The notes under the pieces: model-generated
What the model saw: only the letters and a program-made list of their open reading frames with translations
What the model was told of the DNA's origin: nothing
Databases searched by the model: none
Program-made: the position numbers and the translations under genes
Shown: piece by piece, positions 7,046 to 15,155 of the stretch
How the letters are laid out: each line of letters opens with the position of its first letter
Position numbering within the stretch: position 1 is the first letter of the stretch
DNA from: Acidimicrobiia bacterium
GTDB lineage: Bacteria; Actinomycetota; Acidimicrobiia; Acidimicrobiales; Ilumatobacteraceae
Reading direction: 5' to 3'
Length of the DNA: 19,782 nucleotides
NCBI GenBank assembly: GCA_010030605.1
Contig: RHCK01000006.1
Location: forward strand, 1 to 19,782

Positions 7046-7537
7046 TCAGCGGTTGGTGAACTGGTTGCCGTTGGCAGCCGGGCGCACCTTGTACGGCAAC
7101 GGCAGGATCGTGACCGAACCACCCGCGGCTTCGATCGCAGCCTGGGCCGCCTTCGAAACGGCGTGAGCCGACACGTCGACCTTGCGCGTCACCTGTCCGC
7201 GAGCCAACACCTTCACGAAGACGTCCTTGTGCAGAACGCCACGAGCCGACAACACCTCGGGGGTGACGACGGCCTCGTCGAGTTCGTTGATGGTGTCGAG
7301 GTTGACGGCCTGGTACTCGATGCGGAAGGGGTTGTTGAATCCCTTCAACTTCGGCACGCGCTGCTTGAGGGGCATCTGTCCGCCTTCGAAGCCGCGAGCA
7401 ACCTTGCCGCGACCACGCGAATGCTGACCCTTGGTTCCACGGCCGGCGGTCTTTCCGCCCTTGCCGCCGATACCGCGGGCGAGCCGCTTCTTGCGATGGG
7501 TCGAACCCGGTGCCGGTGCTAGTTCATCGACGCGCAT
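7046..7537 (-). CDS. rplO: 50S ribosomal protein L15
   Basis: 163 residues, slightly longer than the common 145-150. uL15 is a large-subunit assembly protein with a long basic N-terminal extension. Seen here: a leading LAPAPGSTHRKKRLARGIGG, then GKTAGRGTKGQHSRG and FEGGQMPLKQRVPKLKGF, all diagnostic. The C-terminal globular part contains VTRKVDVSAHAVSKAAQAAI, followed by VTILPL. The gene begins three bases after rpmD and is followed by a 48-base gap before secY. Confidence 0.96.
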   Translation of the reverse strand: MRVDELAPAPGSTHRKKRLARGIGGKGGKTAGRGTKGQHSRGRGKVARGFEGGQMPLKQRVPKLKGFNNPFRIEYQAVNLDTINELDEAVVTPEVLSARGVLHKDVFVKVLARGQVTRKVDVSAHAVSKAAQAAIEAAGGSVTILPLPYKVRPAANGNQFTNR

Positions 7538-7540
7538 TGG

Positions 7541-7765
7541 TCAGCTCTCCTTGGACGTGGCCGGGGCAACCTCGACCAGATGGGGGACGCGGGCGATCAT
7601 GCCGCGAATCTCGGGGCGATCGGGCAGAACGTTCGACTGCCCGATGCGACCGAGTCCGAGGGCACGCAACGTTCCGCGGCTCTTGGGCTTGGCGTGAGTG
7701 CACGACTTCACCTGGGTGACGACGATCATCGGTCCGGTGTGCACGACGGTCTTGTAAGTAGCCAT
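7541..7765 (-). CDS. rpmD: 50S ribosomal protein L30
   Basis: 74 residues, a small uL30. The core carries VVTQVKSCTHAKPKSRGTLR and ALGLGRIGQSNVLPD with RGMIARVPHLVEV, which matches the family's typical I-G-x-x-x-x-Q-R-x-T-L-R and GLG-I blocks. It has an N-terminal stretch (MATYKTVVHTGP) and a C-terminal tail slightly longer than the roughly 60-residue average. Flanked tightly by rpsE (two bases) and rplO (three bases). Confidence 0.93.
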   Translation of the reverse strand: MATYKTVVHTGPMIVVTQVKSCTHAKPKSRGTLRALGLGRIGQSNVLPDRPEIRGMIARVPHLVEVAPATSKES

Positions 7766-7767
7766 GA

Positions 7768-8409
7768 TCAGTGAGCCTCTCCGGCCGCGATCGACTTCTT
7801 GGTGTCGGTGTAGGCCTTCAACAATCCCTTGGGAACGAACGAGTCGGCCGGGATGCCACGGCGAGCGGCCACTTCATCGGGACGCTGCAAACTCTGCAGG
7901 CCGTTGATGGTGGCGCGAGCGACGTTGATGGCATTCGACGAACCGAGCGACTTGGCGAGCACGTCGTGGATGCCGGCCTCTTCGAGGATGATGCGCGCGG
8001 CACCACCGGCGATGACTCCGGTACCGGGAGCGGCGGGCTTCAACATGACCCGACCCGCACCGAGGATTCCGATGATGGGATGGGTGATGGTGGCTCCAGC
8101 CATGGGAACCGAGAACATATTGCGCTTGGCGTCTTCGGTGCCCTTCTGGATGGCCAACGGAACTTCCTTGGCTTTGCCGTAACCGAGACCGACGCGACCG
8201 TTGCCGTCACCGACGACGACCAACGCGGTGAAGGAGAAACGACGTCCGCCCTTGACCACCTTGGCCACGCGGTTGATGTGAATGACGCGCGATTCGCGTC
8301 CGCCGTCGGGCGTGTTGCCCTGGCCGGGGCCGGGGCGATCTCCCTGACGGGGGTTGCCCTGACCGCGATCACCCTGACGGGGATTCGGATTGTTCGGGTT
8401 GTTCGTCAT
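7768..8409 (-). CDS. rpsE: 30S ribosomal protein S5 with Gln/Gly/Pro-rich head
   Basis: 213 residues. uS5 acts in decoding fidelity and helicase activity at the mRNA entry site. The conserved part starts near residue 39 with SRVIHINRVAKVVKGGRRFS and FTALVVVGDGNGRVGLGYGK, then EVPLAIQKGTEDAKRNM and a C-terminal VARATINGLQSL. The first 37 residues are a low-complexity head rich in Asn, Pro, Gln and Gly with two copies of NPRQGDR, presumably disordered. The ATG overlaps the rplR stop by one base (TGATG), so the two are likely coupled. Confidence 0.97.
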   Translation of the reverse strand: MTNNPNNPNPRQGDRGQGNPRQGDRPGPGQGNTPDGGRESRVIHINRVAKVVKGGRRFSFTALVVVGDGNGRVGLGYGKAKEVPLAIQKGTEDAKRNMFSVPMAGATITHPIIGILGAGRVMLKPAAPGTGVIAGGAARIILEEAGIHDVLAKSLGSSNAINVARATINGLQSLQRPDEVAARRGIPADSFVPKGLLKAYTDTKKSIAAGEAH

Positions 8410-8774
8410 CAGAACTCCAGTCCGGCTTCACGAGCGGCTTCGGCGACCGCGGCAACGCGACCGTGGTAGAGGTAACCACCACGATCGAAAACGACTTTGC
8501 TGACACCGGCGGCCTTGGCGCGCTCGGCCACGGTCTTGCCCAACGCCTTGGCGGCGTCGACGGTGCTTCCGCCGGCCGAACGCAGCGAGGGCTCGTTCGA
8601 CGACACGGATGCGATGGTGACTCCGAGGTCGTCGTTGATGACCTGCAACATGATGTGCTTGTTCGAGCGGTACAACGACAAACGGGGACGCTCGGCGGTT
8701 CCGTGGATCTTCTTGCGCACGCGGTTGTGCCGGATGAGCCGGCTCTCGCGACGTTCTTTGCTGATCTTGGTCAT
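8409..8774 (-). CDS. rplR: 50S ribosomal protein L18
   Basis: 121 residues, normal for uL18, which binds 5S rRNA with L5 in the central protuberance. Diagnostic blocks are RRESRLIRHNRVRKKIHGTA, ERPRLSLYRSNKHIMLQVIN, VAERAKAAGVSKVVFDRGGY and YHGRVAAVAEAAREAGLEF. It lies 31 bases after rplF and its stop overlaps the rpsE start by one base. Confidence 0.97.
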   Translation of the reverse strand: MTKISKERRESRLIRHNRVRKKIHGTAERPRLSLYRSNKHIMLQVINDDLGVTIASVSSNEPSLRSAGGSTVDAAKALGKTVAERAKAAGVSKVVFDRGGYLYHGRVAAVAEAAREAGLEF

Positions 8775-8805
8775 TTGGTGTTCCTATTGATCCTTCGGTC
8801 GCCGG

Positions 8806-9348
8806 TCACTTCTTGCCGGCCTTACCGGCCTTGCGGAGAATGCGCTCGTTGAGATAGCGGACGCCCTTGCCCTTGTAGGGCTCGGGCTTGCGGATCGAAC
8901 GGATGTTGGCGGCAACTTGGCCAACCAATTCCTTGTCGATGCCCTTGATGATGATGCGGGTCTGAACCGGAACCTCGAAGGTGACTCCGTCAGGAGCGGC
9001 CACGTCGACCGGGTGCGAGAAGCCCAGGTTCAAACGCAGAGCCGAGGGTCCCTTCAGTTCGGCGCGGTAACCGACGCCGACGATCTCGAGTTCCTTCACG
9101 AAGCCATCGGTGACTCCGACGACCATGTTGTTCACCAACGCGCGCGACAACCCATGCAGGCTGCGCGACTGACGCTCGTCGTTCGGACGCTCGACGAGAA
9201 GGGTGTTCTCTTCCTGACGAACCGAGATGCCACCGACCAACTCACGAGTGAGCGAACCCTTGGGGCCCTTCACCGTGATGCTGTTCGCGGACGTCTTGAC
9301 TTCGACTCCCGAGGGAACCGTGATGGGTGCTTTACCGATACGTGACAT
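8806..9348 (-). CDS. rplF: 50S ribosomal protein L6
   Basis: 180 residues, the standard uL6 size, with its two tandem alpha-beta domains. It begins MSRIGKAPITVPSGVEVK; the first domain has VKGPKGSLTREL and the second carries VGYRAELKGPSALRLNLGFS, HPVDVAAPDGV and the C-terminal signature RSIRKPEPYKGKGVRYLNE. It binds 23S rRNA near the sarcin-ricin loop. It follows rpsH by 15 bases and has an AGGAG-like site (GAGGAGACC) before the ATG. Confidence 0.97.
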   Translation of the reverse strand: MSRIGKAPITVPSGVEVKTSANSITVKGPKGSLTRELVGGISVRQEENTLLVERPNDERQSRSLHGLSRALVNNMVVGVTDGFVKELEIVGVGYRAELKGPSALRLNLGFSHPVDVAAPDGVTFEVPVQTRIIIKGIDKELVGQVAANIRSIRKPEPYKGKGVRYLNERILRKAGKAGKK

Positions 9349-9363
9349 GTAGGTCTCCTCGAA

Positions 9364-9765
9364 TCACCACACGTAGCAGAGGACTTCGCCGCCCACTTTG
9401 CGCTTGCGCGCTTCGCGGTCGGTCATGAGTCCCTGGCTGGTGGACAGGACGGCAACTCCGAGACCACCGAGCACGCGCGGCACGGTGTCGGACTTGCGGT
9501 ACACGCGAAGTCCGGGAGTCGAGATGCGCTTGATGCCGGCGATGGTGCGACGGCGCTCAGCGGAGTACTTCATGGAGATGGTGAGCACCTCGCCGGGACC
9601 CTTGGTGTTGGGGGCCGTCGCGAAACCCGCGATGTAACCCTCTTGTTCCAGGATCTTGGCCAGGGCGACCTTCTGCTTGGATGATGGCATCTTCACCTCA
9701 TCGTGCATCGCCGTGTTGGCGTTGCGGATGCGGGTGAGCATGTCGGCAATGGGATCAGTCAGCAT
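9364..9765 (-). CDS. rpsH: 30S ribosomal protein S8
   Basis: 133 residues, typical of uS8, a primary 16S rRNA binder that in E. coli also represses the spc operon. Recognised by DPIADMLTRIRNANTAMHDE, MPSSKQKVALAKILEQEGYI and the C-terminal GLGVAVLSTSQGLMTDREAR followed by GGEVLCYVW. It starts seven bases after rpsN and precedes rplF. Whether S8 represses here cannot be judged from sequence. Confidence 0.97.
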   Translation of the reverse strand: MLTDPIADMLTRIRNANTAMHDEVKMPSSKQKVALAKILEQEGYIAGFATAPNTKGPGEVLTISMKYSAERRRTIAGIKRISTPGLRVYRKSDTVPRVLGGLGVAVLSTSQGLMTDREARKRKVGGEVLCYVW

Positions 9766-9772
9766 TGGTACC

Positions 9773-9958
9773 TCACCAGCTCGACTTCGTCAGACCGGGG
9801 ATTTCGCCGGCGTGGGCCATATCACGAAGGCACACGCGGCACAGTCCGAACTTGCGGTATACGGAACGGGCGCGACCGCACTTGCGGCAGCGCGTGTAGC
9901 CACGCACCTTGAACTTGGGCTTGGCTGCAGCCTTGTTGATCAGAGATTTCTTCGCCAT
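9773..9958 (-). CDS. rpsZ: 30S ribosomal protein S14 (zinc-binding, short form)
   Basis: 61 residues, the short type-Z uS14. Two CxxC pairs, CRKC and CRVC, form the zinc site, inside YTRCRKCGRARSVYRKFGLC and RVCLRDMAHAGEIPG. The protein ends in TKSSW, as short S14 proteins normally do. It is located between rplE (17 bases) and rpsH (7 bases), the usual place. A zinc-independent long S14 may exist elsewhere in the genome, but that is not visible here. It is often annotated rpsN. Confidence 0.97.
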   Translation of the reverse strand: MAKKSLINKAAAKPKFKVRGYTRCRKCGRARSVYRKFGLCRVCLRDMAHAGEIPGLTKSSW

Positions 9959-9975
9959 GAGTCAGTACCTCTCGC

Positions 9976-10605
9976 TCACTTCTTCTTCTTGGCTGCGAAC
10001 TGCGGGCCGCGACGGGTGGACTTCTTCTTCGGAGCAGCGGCGGCATCGGCGCCACGCTTGAACGGGAAACCGAACGCGTCGAGCAATGCCCGACCGGCTT
10101 CGTCGGTGGTGGCCGTCGTGACGATGGTGATGTCCATGCCGCGAGGAGCGTCGATCTTGTCGTAATCGATCTCCGGGAACACGGTCTGGTCGGCGAGACC
10201 GAACGTGTAGTTGCCGCGACCGTCCCACGAGTGGACCGGCAAACCACGGAAGTCACGGATACGCGGGATCGCCACGGCGATCAGGCGATCGAGGAACTCC
10301 CACATGCGATCGCCGCGCAAGGTGACCTTGCAGCCGATGGCCTGGTTCTCGCGCAACTTGAAGTTGGCGATGGAGTCACGCGACTTGGTGACCTTGGGCT
10401 TCTGGCCGGCGATGCGAGTCATGTCGGCGACCGCACCCTCGAGCAGCGACGGCTGCTGAGTGGCGCGACCGACACCCATGTTGATGACGATCTTCTCGAT
10501 GCGCGGAACCTGCATGGCGTTGGAGACGCCGAGCGTGGCCTTGAGCGCGTCGCGGATCTCGGCCTGATACTTGGCCTTCAGACGCGGAGCTGTTGCGGTG
10601 GTCAT
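9976..10605 (-). CDS. rplE: 50S ribosomal protein L5 with lysine-rich tail
   Basis: 209 residues, about 25 more than the usual uL5. uL5 binds 5S rRNA and contacts P-site tRNA. Conserved blocks: VPRIEKIVINMGVGRA, ITRIAGQKP-like MTRIAGQKPKVTKSRDSIAN, FKLRENQAIGCKVTLRGDRM, and GRGNYTFGLADQTVFPEIDY. After residue 183 the family core ends and a basic, Ala/Lys-rich tail (DAAAAPKKKSTRRGP to KKKK) follows. The ATG overlaps the rplX stop by one base. Confidence 0.96.
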   Translation of the reverse strand: MTTATAPRLKAKYQAEIRDALKATLGVSNAMQVPRIEKIVINMGVGRATQQPSLLEGAVADMTRIAGQKPKVTKSRDSIANFKLRENQAIGCKVTLRGDRMWEFLDRLIAVAIPRIRDFRGLPVHSWDGRGNYTFGLADQTVFPEIDYDKIDAPRGMDITIVTTATTDEAGRALLDAFGFPFKRGADAAAAPKKKSTRRGPQFAAKKKK

Positions 10606-10907
10606 CAGACTTCCTCACCCGTGGTCCTGGCGACGCGCACCTTGGTGCCATCGCTGTTCGTCTTGTACCCGACGCGCGTGGGCTTGCCCTTGTGGACGAG
10701 CATCACGTTCGAGGCGTCGAGCGGCATGTCGCGGTCGATGATGCCGCCCTGCTGGTTCGCGCCCTTGGGCTTCTGGTGCTTCTTCGCGACATTGATTCCG
10801 TCGACGATGATCTGGTTGGTGCGGGGCATGACACGCGAGACGGTGCCTTCCTTGCCCTTGTCCTTGCCCGAGATCACCACGACGGTGTCACCCTTCTTGA
10901 TTTTCAT
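10605..10907 (-). CDS. rplX: 50S ribosomal protein L24
   Basis: 100 residues, standard for uL24, an assembly initiator with a KOW domain. It begins MKIKKGDTVVVISGKDKGKE, the KOW motif, then GTVSRVMPRTNQIIVDGINV and AKKHQKP, and VMLVHKGKPTRVGYK near the C-terminus. A longer in-frame reading exists upstream but would overlap rplN; the ATG at 10907, one base after the rplN stop and with GGTGCTCTGAG upstream, fits the family start. Confidence 0.96.
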   Translation of the reverse strand: MKIKKGDTVVVISGKDKGKEGTVSRVMPRTNQIIVDGINVAKKHQKPKGANQQGGIIDRDMPLDASNVMLVHKGKPTRVGYKTNSDGTKVRVARTTGEEV

Positions 10908-10908
10908 C

Positions 10909-11277
10909 TCAGAGCACCTCCGGGGCCAGCGAGACGATTCGCATGAACTTCTTGTCACGCAGTTCGCGACCGACTGGTCCGAAGATGCGCGTTCCACGAG
11001 GGGTCAAGTCGTCCTTGATGATGACGGCGGCGTTCTCGTCGAAGCGGATGTAGCTGCCATCGGGGCGGCGCTTTTCCTTCTTCACGCGAACGACGACGCA
11101 CTTCACGACGTCACCCTTCTTCACACCGGCGCCGGGAATGGCGTCTTTCACGGTGGCCACGAAGATGTCGCCGATCGAGGCGTAACGGCGACGAGTGCCA
11201 CCGAGAACCTTGATGCAGAGCACTTCCTTGGCGCCGCTGTTGTCCGCCACTCGAAGGCGGCTTTCCTGCTGGATCAT
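10909..11277 (-). CDS. rplN: 50S ribosomal protein L14
   Basis: 122 residues, exactly the classical uL14 length. It starts MIQQESRLRVADNSGAKEVL, continues CIKVLGGTRRRYASIGDIFV, has GAGVKKGDVVKCVVVRVKKE and FDENAAVIIKDDLTPRGTRI, and ends RIVSLAPEVL. The ATG at 11277 has a good ribosome binding site (GGAGG) six bases upstream. uL14 forms intersubunit bridges. It starts the spc cluster, 28 bases after rpsQ; no separate promoter is evident, so S10 and spc clusters may be one transcript. Confidence 0.98.
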   Translation of the reverse strand: MIQQESRLRVADNSGAKEVLCIKVLGGTRRRYASIGDIFVATVKDAIPGAGVKKGDVVKCVVVRVKKEKRRPDGSYIRFDENAAVIIKDDLTPRGTRIFGPVGRELRDKKFMRIVSLAPEVL

Positions 11278-11305
11278 TGTGATTCCTCCGTCGTTCCCTG
11301 GCCGC

Positions 11306-11581
11306 TCACTTGGCCCGCTCGAGGATCTCGACGACGCGCCAACGCTTGGTCTTGGACAACGGGCGCGTCTCCATGACGCGAACCTTGTCGCCGATGTTGG
11401 CGTCGTTGGCCTCGTCATGGGCGTACAACTTCTTGGTGCGCATGACGAACTTGTTGTACTTCGGGTGGCGCACTCGCTCGACGACCTCGACGACGATCGT
11501 GCGGTCCATCTTGTTGGACGACACGATGCCCTCGCGGACCTTGCGGTTGGCGCGCTCGGTGGTTTCGGTGTTCTCGGACAT
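11306..11581 (-). CDS. rpsQ: 30S ribosomal protein S17
   Basis: 91 residues from the ATG at 11581. uS17 is a primary 16S rRNA binder. Core blocks: NRKVREGIVSSNKMDRTIVV, VERVRHPKYNKFVMRTKKLY, AHDEANDANIGDKVRVMETR and PLSKTKRWRVVEI. A GTG three codons earlier (11590) would overlap the rpmC stop by four bases and is the alternative start. I prefer the ATG, which has GGAAAG about eight bases upstream and gives the usual MSEN-like beginning. Confidence 0.95.
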   Translation of the reverse strand: MSENTETTERANRKVREGIVSSNKMDRTIVVEVVERVRHPKYNKFVMRTKKLYAHDEANDANIGDKVRVMETRPLSKTKRWRVVEILERAK

Positions 11582-11586
11582 CTGGT

Positions 11587-11814
11587 TCACTTTCCGGCCT
11601 CGGCCGCGGCGATTTCACGCTGACGGATGAGGGTGTTGATGCGGGCGATACGGCGACGCACGCGACGCAGTTCGCTGTGGTTATCGAGCTGACCGGTCGC
11701 GCTACGGAAGCGAAGGTTCAACGCCTCCTGCTTGGCGGCACGCAAACGGTCGACCAACGACGCGAGGTCGAGTTCGCTCAATTCGGTGCGGTCCTTGCTG
11801 GCCTTGGTTGCCAT
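11587..11814 (-). CDS. rpmC: 50S ribosomal protein L29
   Basis: 75 residues, normal for uL29, which lies beside L23 at the tunnel exit where SRP and trigger factor dock. The two-helix family pattern is clear: LSELDLASLVDRLRAAKQEA, LNLRFRSATGQLDNHSELRR and VRRRIARINTLIRQRE. The start MATKASKD at 11814 is two bases after the rplP stop. An upstream extension of the reading frame runs through rplP in another frame and is not real. Confidence 0.96.
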   Translation of the reverse strand: MATKASKDRTELSELDLASLVDRLRAAKQEALNLRFRSATGQLDNHSELRRVRRRIARINTLIRQREIAAAEAGK

Positions 11815-11816
11815 GA

Positions 11817-12233
<417 letters not shown>

Positions 12234-12238
12234 GGTGA

Positions 12239-13123
12239 TCAGTCCTGTCCGCGGAAGTGCGGGGTCTCGTGGCCCTCGTGGGTACGACGGGCAATCTCTT
12301 CTTCCTCATCGAGCAACTTCTCGAGTTCGGGATCCGCTTCCTTGATGAGCGGAGTGGCCGCGGCTTCGGCGGCTTCCTCGGCCTTGCGGCGTCCACTCGA
12401 CGACACGACCTTGCGAGCACCCGGGGCACCCGAGGTCTCGCCGACGGCCATGGCGGCTTCGCGAACGATCTTGTCCTCGGTCTGGGGCTTGTACGGCAAG
12501 ATGTCGCCGCGGTAGATCCAGACCTTCACGCCCACGCGACCGCTCGAGGTGCGAGCCTCGCGGAAGCCGTAGTCGATGTCGGCGCGCAAGGTGTGCAACG
12601 GAACGCGACCTTCGCGGTACCACTCGGTACGGCTCATTTCGGCTCCGCCCAAACGGCCCGAGCACTGCACGCGGATGCCGAGAGCTCCGGCCTTCTGCGC
12701 GTTCTGCACGGCGCGCTTCATGGCGCGACGGAAAGCGATACGACCGACCAACTGATCGGCCACACCCTGAGCGATGAGCGCGGCGTCGAGCTCGGGGGAC
12801 TTGATCTCGACGATGTTCAACTGCACCTTCAAGTTGCCGGTGAGCTTGGTGAGCCCGGCGCGCAGTTCGTCGGCCTTGGCTCCCTTGCGACCGATGACGA
12901 TGCCGGGGCGAGCGGTGTGGATGTCGACTTTGAGGGTCTCTCCGCGCTTGCGCTCCACTTCGACGCGCGAGATCGCGGCATCGGGCAACGAATCATTGAT
13001 GAACGCGCGAATCTTCCAGTCCTCAGTGAGGTACTCCTTGTACTGGCGCTCGCTGAACCAACGGCTCTTCCATTCGGTGGTCACGCCAAGGCGGAAGCCG
13101 TAGGGATTGATCTTCTGGCCCAT
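12239..13123 (-). CDS. rpsC: 30S ribosomal protein S3 with acidic C-terminal extension
   Basis: 294 residues, against about 210-235 in most bacteria, with longer forms common in actinobacteria. The start MGQKINPYGFRLGVTTEWKS is diagnostic; a KH domain is seen with the GRKG loop near residues 78-81; RVQCSGRLGGAEMSRTEWYR and VGVKVWIYRGDI follow. From about residue 215 the tail becomes low-complexity and acidic (EEAAEAAATP, DPELEKLLDEEEEIARR), ending HFRGQD. uS3 lines the mRNA entry tunnel. Its ATG overlaps the rplV stop by one base. Confidence 0.97.
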   Translation of the reverse strand: MGQKINPYGFRLGVTTEWKSRWFSERQYKEYLTEDWKIRAFINDSLPDAAISRVEVERKRGETLKVDIHTARPGIVIGRKGAKADELRAGLTKLTGNLKVQLNIVEIKSPELDAALIAQGVADQLVGRIAFRRAMKRAVQNAQKAGALGIRVQCSGRLGGAEMSRTEWYREGRVPLHTLRADIDYGFREARTSSGRVGVKVWIYRGDILPYKPQTEDKIVREAAMAVGETSGAPGARKVVSSSGRRKAEEAAEAAATPLIKEADPELEKLLDEEEEIARRTHEGHETPHFRGQD

Positions 13124-13713
13124 CAGTTGGTCTCCTCGGCGTCGGGCGTGTCGGTGGTTTCGTTCTCGGCAACGGGCGCGTCGACGGCGGTCGACTCGTC
13201 GGCCTTGCTGCTGCGAGCCTCACGGCTCTTGGTCACGCGCGCACGACGATCGGCGACACCGCCGGTGCGACCGGCGCGACGACCGCTGACCGCGCGCTCG
13301 CGACGAGCCTGGACCACGGTGAGCAGATCGGCTTCGATGACGTCGAGCACGATGGTGATGTGGCACGTGCGCTTGTTGATGCGCGTGGCACGACCACGAG
13401 CGCGGGGCTTGAAGCGACGAAGGGTCGGGCCTTCGTCGGCGTAGCAGGCCTTCACGTAGAGCGTCTCGGCTTCGAGCGAATCGTTGTTCACGGCGTTCGC
13501 GACGGCGGATGCGAGAACCTTGCGCACGACGCGAGCGGCTTCACGCTCGGTGAACTGCAGAACCTGATCGGCCGACACGACGTCGCGACCACGAATGAGG
13601 TCGAGCACCACGCGGGCCTTGGAGGCCGACATGCGCGAACCACGCACGCTGGCGCGGATTCCGGTGCGCTCGCCGGCGACGAACGAGCGCTCGTTCAACT
13701 TGGGACCGGTCAT
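13123..13713 (-). CDS. rplV: 50S ribosomal protein L22 with long charged tail
   Basis: 196 residues, against about 110-130 for most uL22. The core (about residues 18-135) has IRASVRGSRMSASKARVVLD, LIRGRDVVSADQVLQF, VLASAVANAVNNDSL, and YADEGPTLRRFKPRARGRAT RINKRTCHITIVL in order; its loop lines the exit tunnel. Residues from about 137 form an Arg-rich then acidic, Thr/Asp/Glu-rich tail, likely disordered and solvent exposed. Both ends overlap neighbours by one base (rpsS stop/rplV start; rplV stop/rpsC start). Confidence 0.96.
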   Translation of the reverse strand: MTGPKLNERSFVAGERTGIRASVRGSRMSASKARVVLDLIRGRDVVSADQVLQFTEREAARVVRKVLASAVANAVNNDSLEAETLYVKACYADEGPTLRRFKPRARGRATRINKRTCHITIVLDVIEADLLTVVQARRERAVSGRRAGRTGGVADRRARVTKSREARSSKADESTAVDAPVAENETTDTPDAEETN

Positions 13714-13997
13714 TACTTCTTACCCTTCGTGTTCTTTTCCTGGCCGGCGTGGTACTTGAAGGTGCGAGTCGGAGAGAACTCGCCCAACTTGTGACCGACC
13801 ATCGCCTCGGTGACGTACACCGGGACGTGCTTGCGACCGTCGTGCACCGCGATGGTGTGACCGACCATGTCGGGGATGATGGTGGAGCGACGGCTCCAGG
13901 TCTTGATGACCTTCTTTTCGTTGGCGGCGTTCAGTGCGTCGACCTTCTTCACCAAGTGGTCATCGACGAACGGGCCCTTCTTCAGGCTGCGAGACAT
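13713..13997 (-). CDS. rpsS: 30S ribosomal protein S19
   Basis: 94 residues, standard uS19. It starts MSRSLKKGPFVDDHLVKKVD and contains IKTWSRRSTIIPDMVGHTIA, VHDGRKHVPVYVTEAMVGHK and LGEFSPTRTFKYHAGQ. It forms the S13-S19 head complex near the A site. Located 16 bases after rplB with a stop that overlaps the rplV start by one base (TAATG). Confidence 0.98.
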   Translation of the reverse strand: MSRSLKKGPFVDDHLVKKVDALNAANEKKVIKTWSRRSTIIPDMVGHTIAVHDGRKHVPVYVTEAMVGHKLGEFSPTRTFKYHAGQEKNTKGKK

Positions 13998-14013
13998 GTG
14001 TTACCCCAATCCT

Positions 14014-14850
14014 TTAGCGACGGCCCTTGGCCGAACGACGACGGCGGATGATCAACTTCTGCGACGCCTTGTTCGTGTCGCGAGTACGGCTCTCGGGCTT
14101 ACCCCACGGCGACACCGGCGGACGACCACCGGAGGTCTTGCCTTCACCACCACCGAGCGGGTGGTCGACGGGGTTCATGGCCACACCGCGGGTCTGCGGG
14201 CGAACGCCCTTCCAGCGGTTACGACCGGCCTTACCGATCTTGATGAGTTCGTGTTCGGCGTTGCCGACTTCGCCAACGGTGGCGCGGCAGTCGATGAGAA
14301 CACGACGCATTTCCGAACTCGGCAGACGCAACGTGGCGTGATCGCCATCCTTGGCGACCAGCTGAACACCGACGCCGGCCGAACGCGCCATCTTGCCGCC
14401 CTGACCGGGGCGCAACTCGACGTTGTGCACGACGGTACCGACGGGCATGTAACGCAACGGCAACGCGTTGCCGGGCTTGATGTCGGCCTTGGGGCCACTC
14501 GAGATGTGGTCACCGACGTTCATGCCCTTGGGCGCGAGGATGTAGGACTTCTCACCGTCGGCGTAGTGCAACAACGCGATGCGACAGGTGCGGTTCGGGT
14601 CGTACTCGATGGTGGCGACCTTGGCGTCGACGCCGTCCTTGTTCCGCTTGAAGTCGATCATGCGGTACTGCTGCTTGTGTCCGCCACCGCGGTGACGAGC
14701 AGTCTTGCGACCGTACGCGTTGCGACCACCCGACTTGGGCTTGCTGGTGAGCAACGACTTCTCGGGCGTCGTCGAGGTGATCTCGGCGAAGTCCGACGAG
14801 GTCTGGAACCGGCGACCGGCTGATGTTGGCTTGCGCTTACGAATTGCCAT
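14014..14850 (-). CDS. rplB: 50S ribosomal protein L2
   Basis: 278 residues, exactly the expected size for uL2, which is essential for subunit association and peptidyl transferase centre structure. It begins MAIRKRKPTSAGRRFQTSSD and ends in the basic tail RSAKGRR. Key blocks: GGGHKQQYRMIDFKRNKDGV, YDPNRTCRIALLHYADGEKS and the active-site-proximal VAMNPVDHPLGGGEGKTSGG. The longer reading frame upstream overlaps rplW and is not used. It lies 11 bases after rplW. Confidence 0.98.
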   Translation of the reverse strand: MAIRKRKPTSAGRRFQTSSDFAEITSTTPEKSLLTSKPKSGGRNAYGRKTARHRGGGHKQQYRMIDFKRNKDGVDAKVATIEYDPNRTCRIALLHYADGEKSYILAPKGMNVGDHISSGPKADIKPGNALPLRYMPVGTVVHNVELRPGQGGKMARSAGVGVQLVAKDGDHATLRLPSSEMRRVLIDCRATVGEVGNAEHELIKIGKAGRNRWKGVRPQTRGVAMNPVDHPLGGGEGKTSGGRPPVSPWGKPESRTRDTNKASQKLIIRRRRSAKGRR

Positions 14851-14861
14851 GACGTGATGCC

Positions 14862-15155
14862 TCAGTTGTTCTCGAACAGCGGGATCTCGCTGCCGGGGGC
14901 CAGGGTGACGATGGCGCGCTTGAACGCAGCACGACGACCGGGGCGGTTGGTGCCTCGGGTGCGCTGGACCTTGCCCGCACGGTTGAGCGTGTTCACCTTC
15001 AGAACCTTCACGCCCCAGATGGCTTCCACGGCGTCGTGGATCTCGGGCTTGGAGGCGTCGGGATGAACTTGGAATGTGTAGACACCGGTCTCGATGAGCG
15101 CGTAGCTCTTCTCGGACACGACCGGCGCGAGGATGATGTCGCGGGGATCCTTCAT
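14862..15155 (-). CDS. rplW: 50S ribosomal protein L23
   Basis: 97 residues from the ATG at 15155, standard for uL23 at the tunnel exit, a docking site for trigger factor, SRP and SecY. Diagnostic blocks: KDPRDIILAPVVSEKSYALI, YTFQVHPDASKPEIHDAVEA, IWGVKVLKVNTLN and the C-terminal FKRAIVTLAPGSEIPLF. The ATG overlaps the rplD stop by one base (TGATG). A longer frame begins at 15218 but overlaps rplD and adds a non-conserved head. Confidence 0.97.
   Translation of the reverse strand: MKDPRDIILAPVVSEKSYALIETGVYTFQVHPDASKPEIHDAVEAIWGVKVLKVNTLNRAGKVQRTRGTNRPGRRAAFKRAIVTLAPGSEIPLFENN

Noticed and set aside
8290..8400. Repeated CCCTGACGGGG-like units suggesting a repeat array or CRISPR
   Set aside because: They encode the Gln/Gly/Pro-rich head of S5 in frame, are only two to three degenerate copies and have no spacers of regular length.
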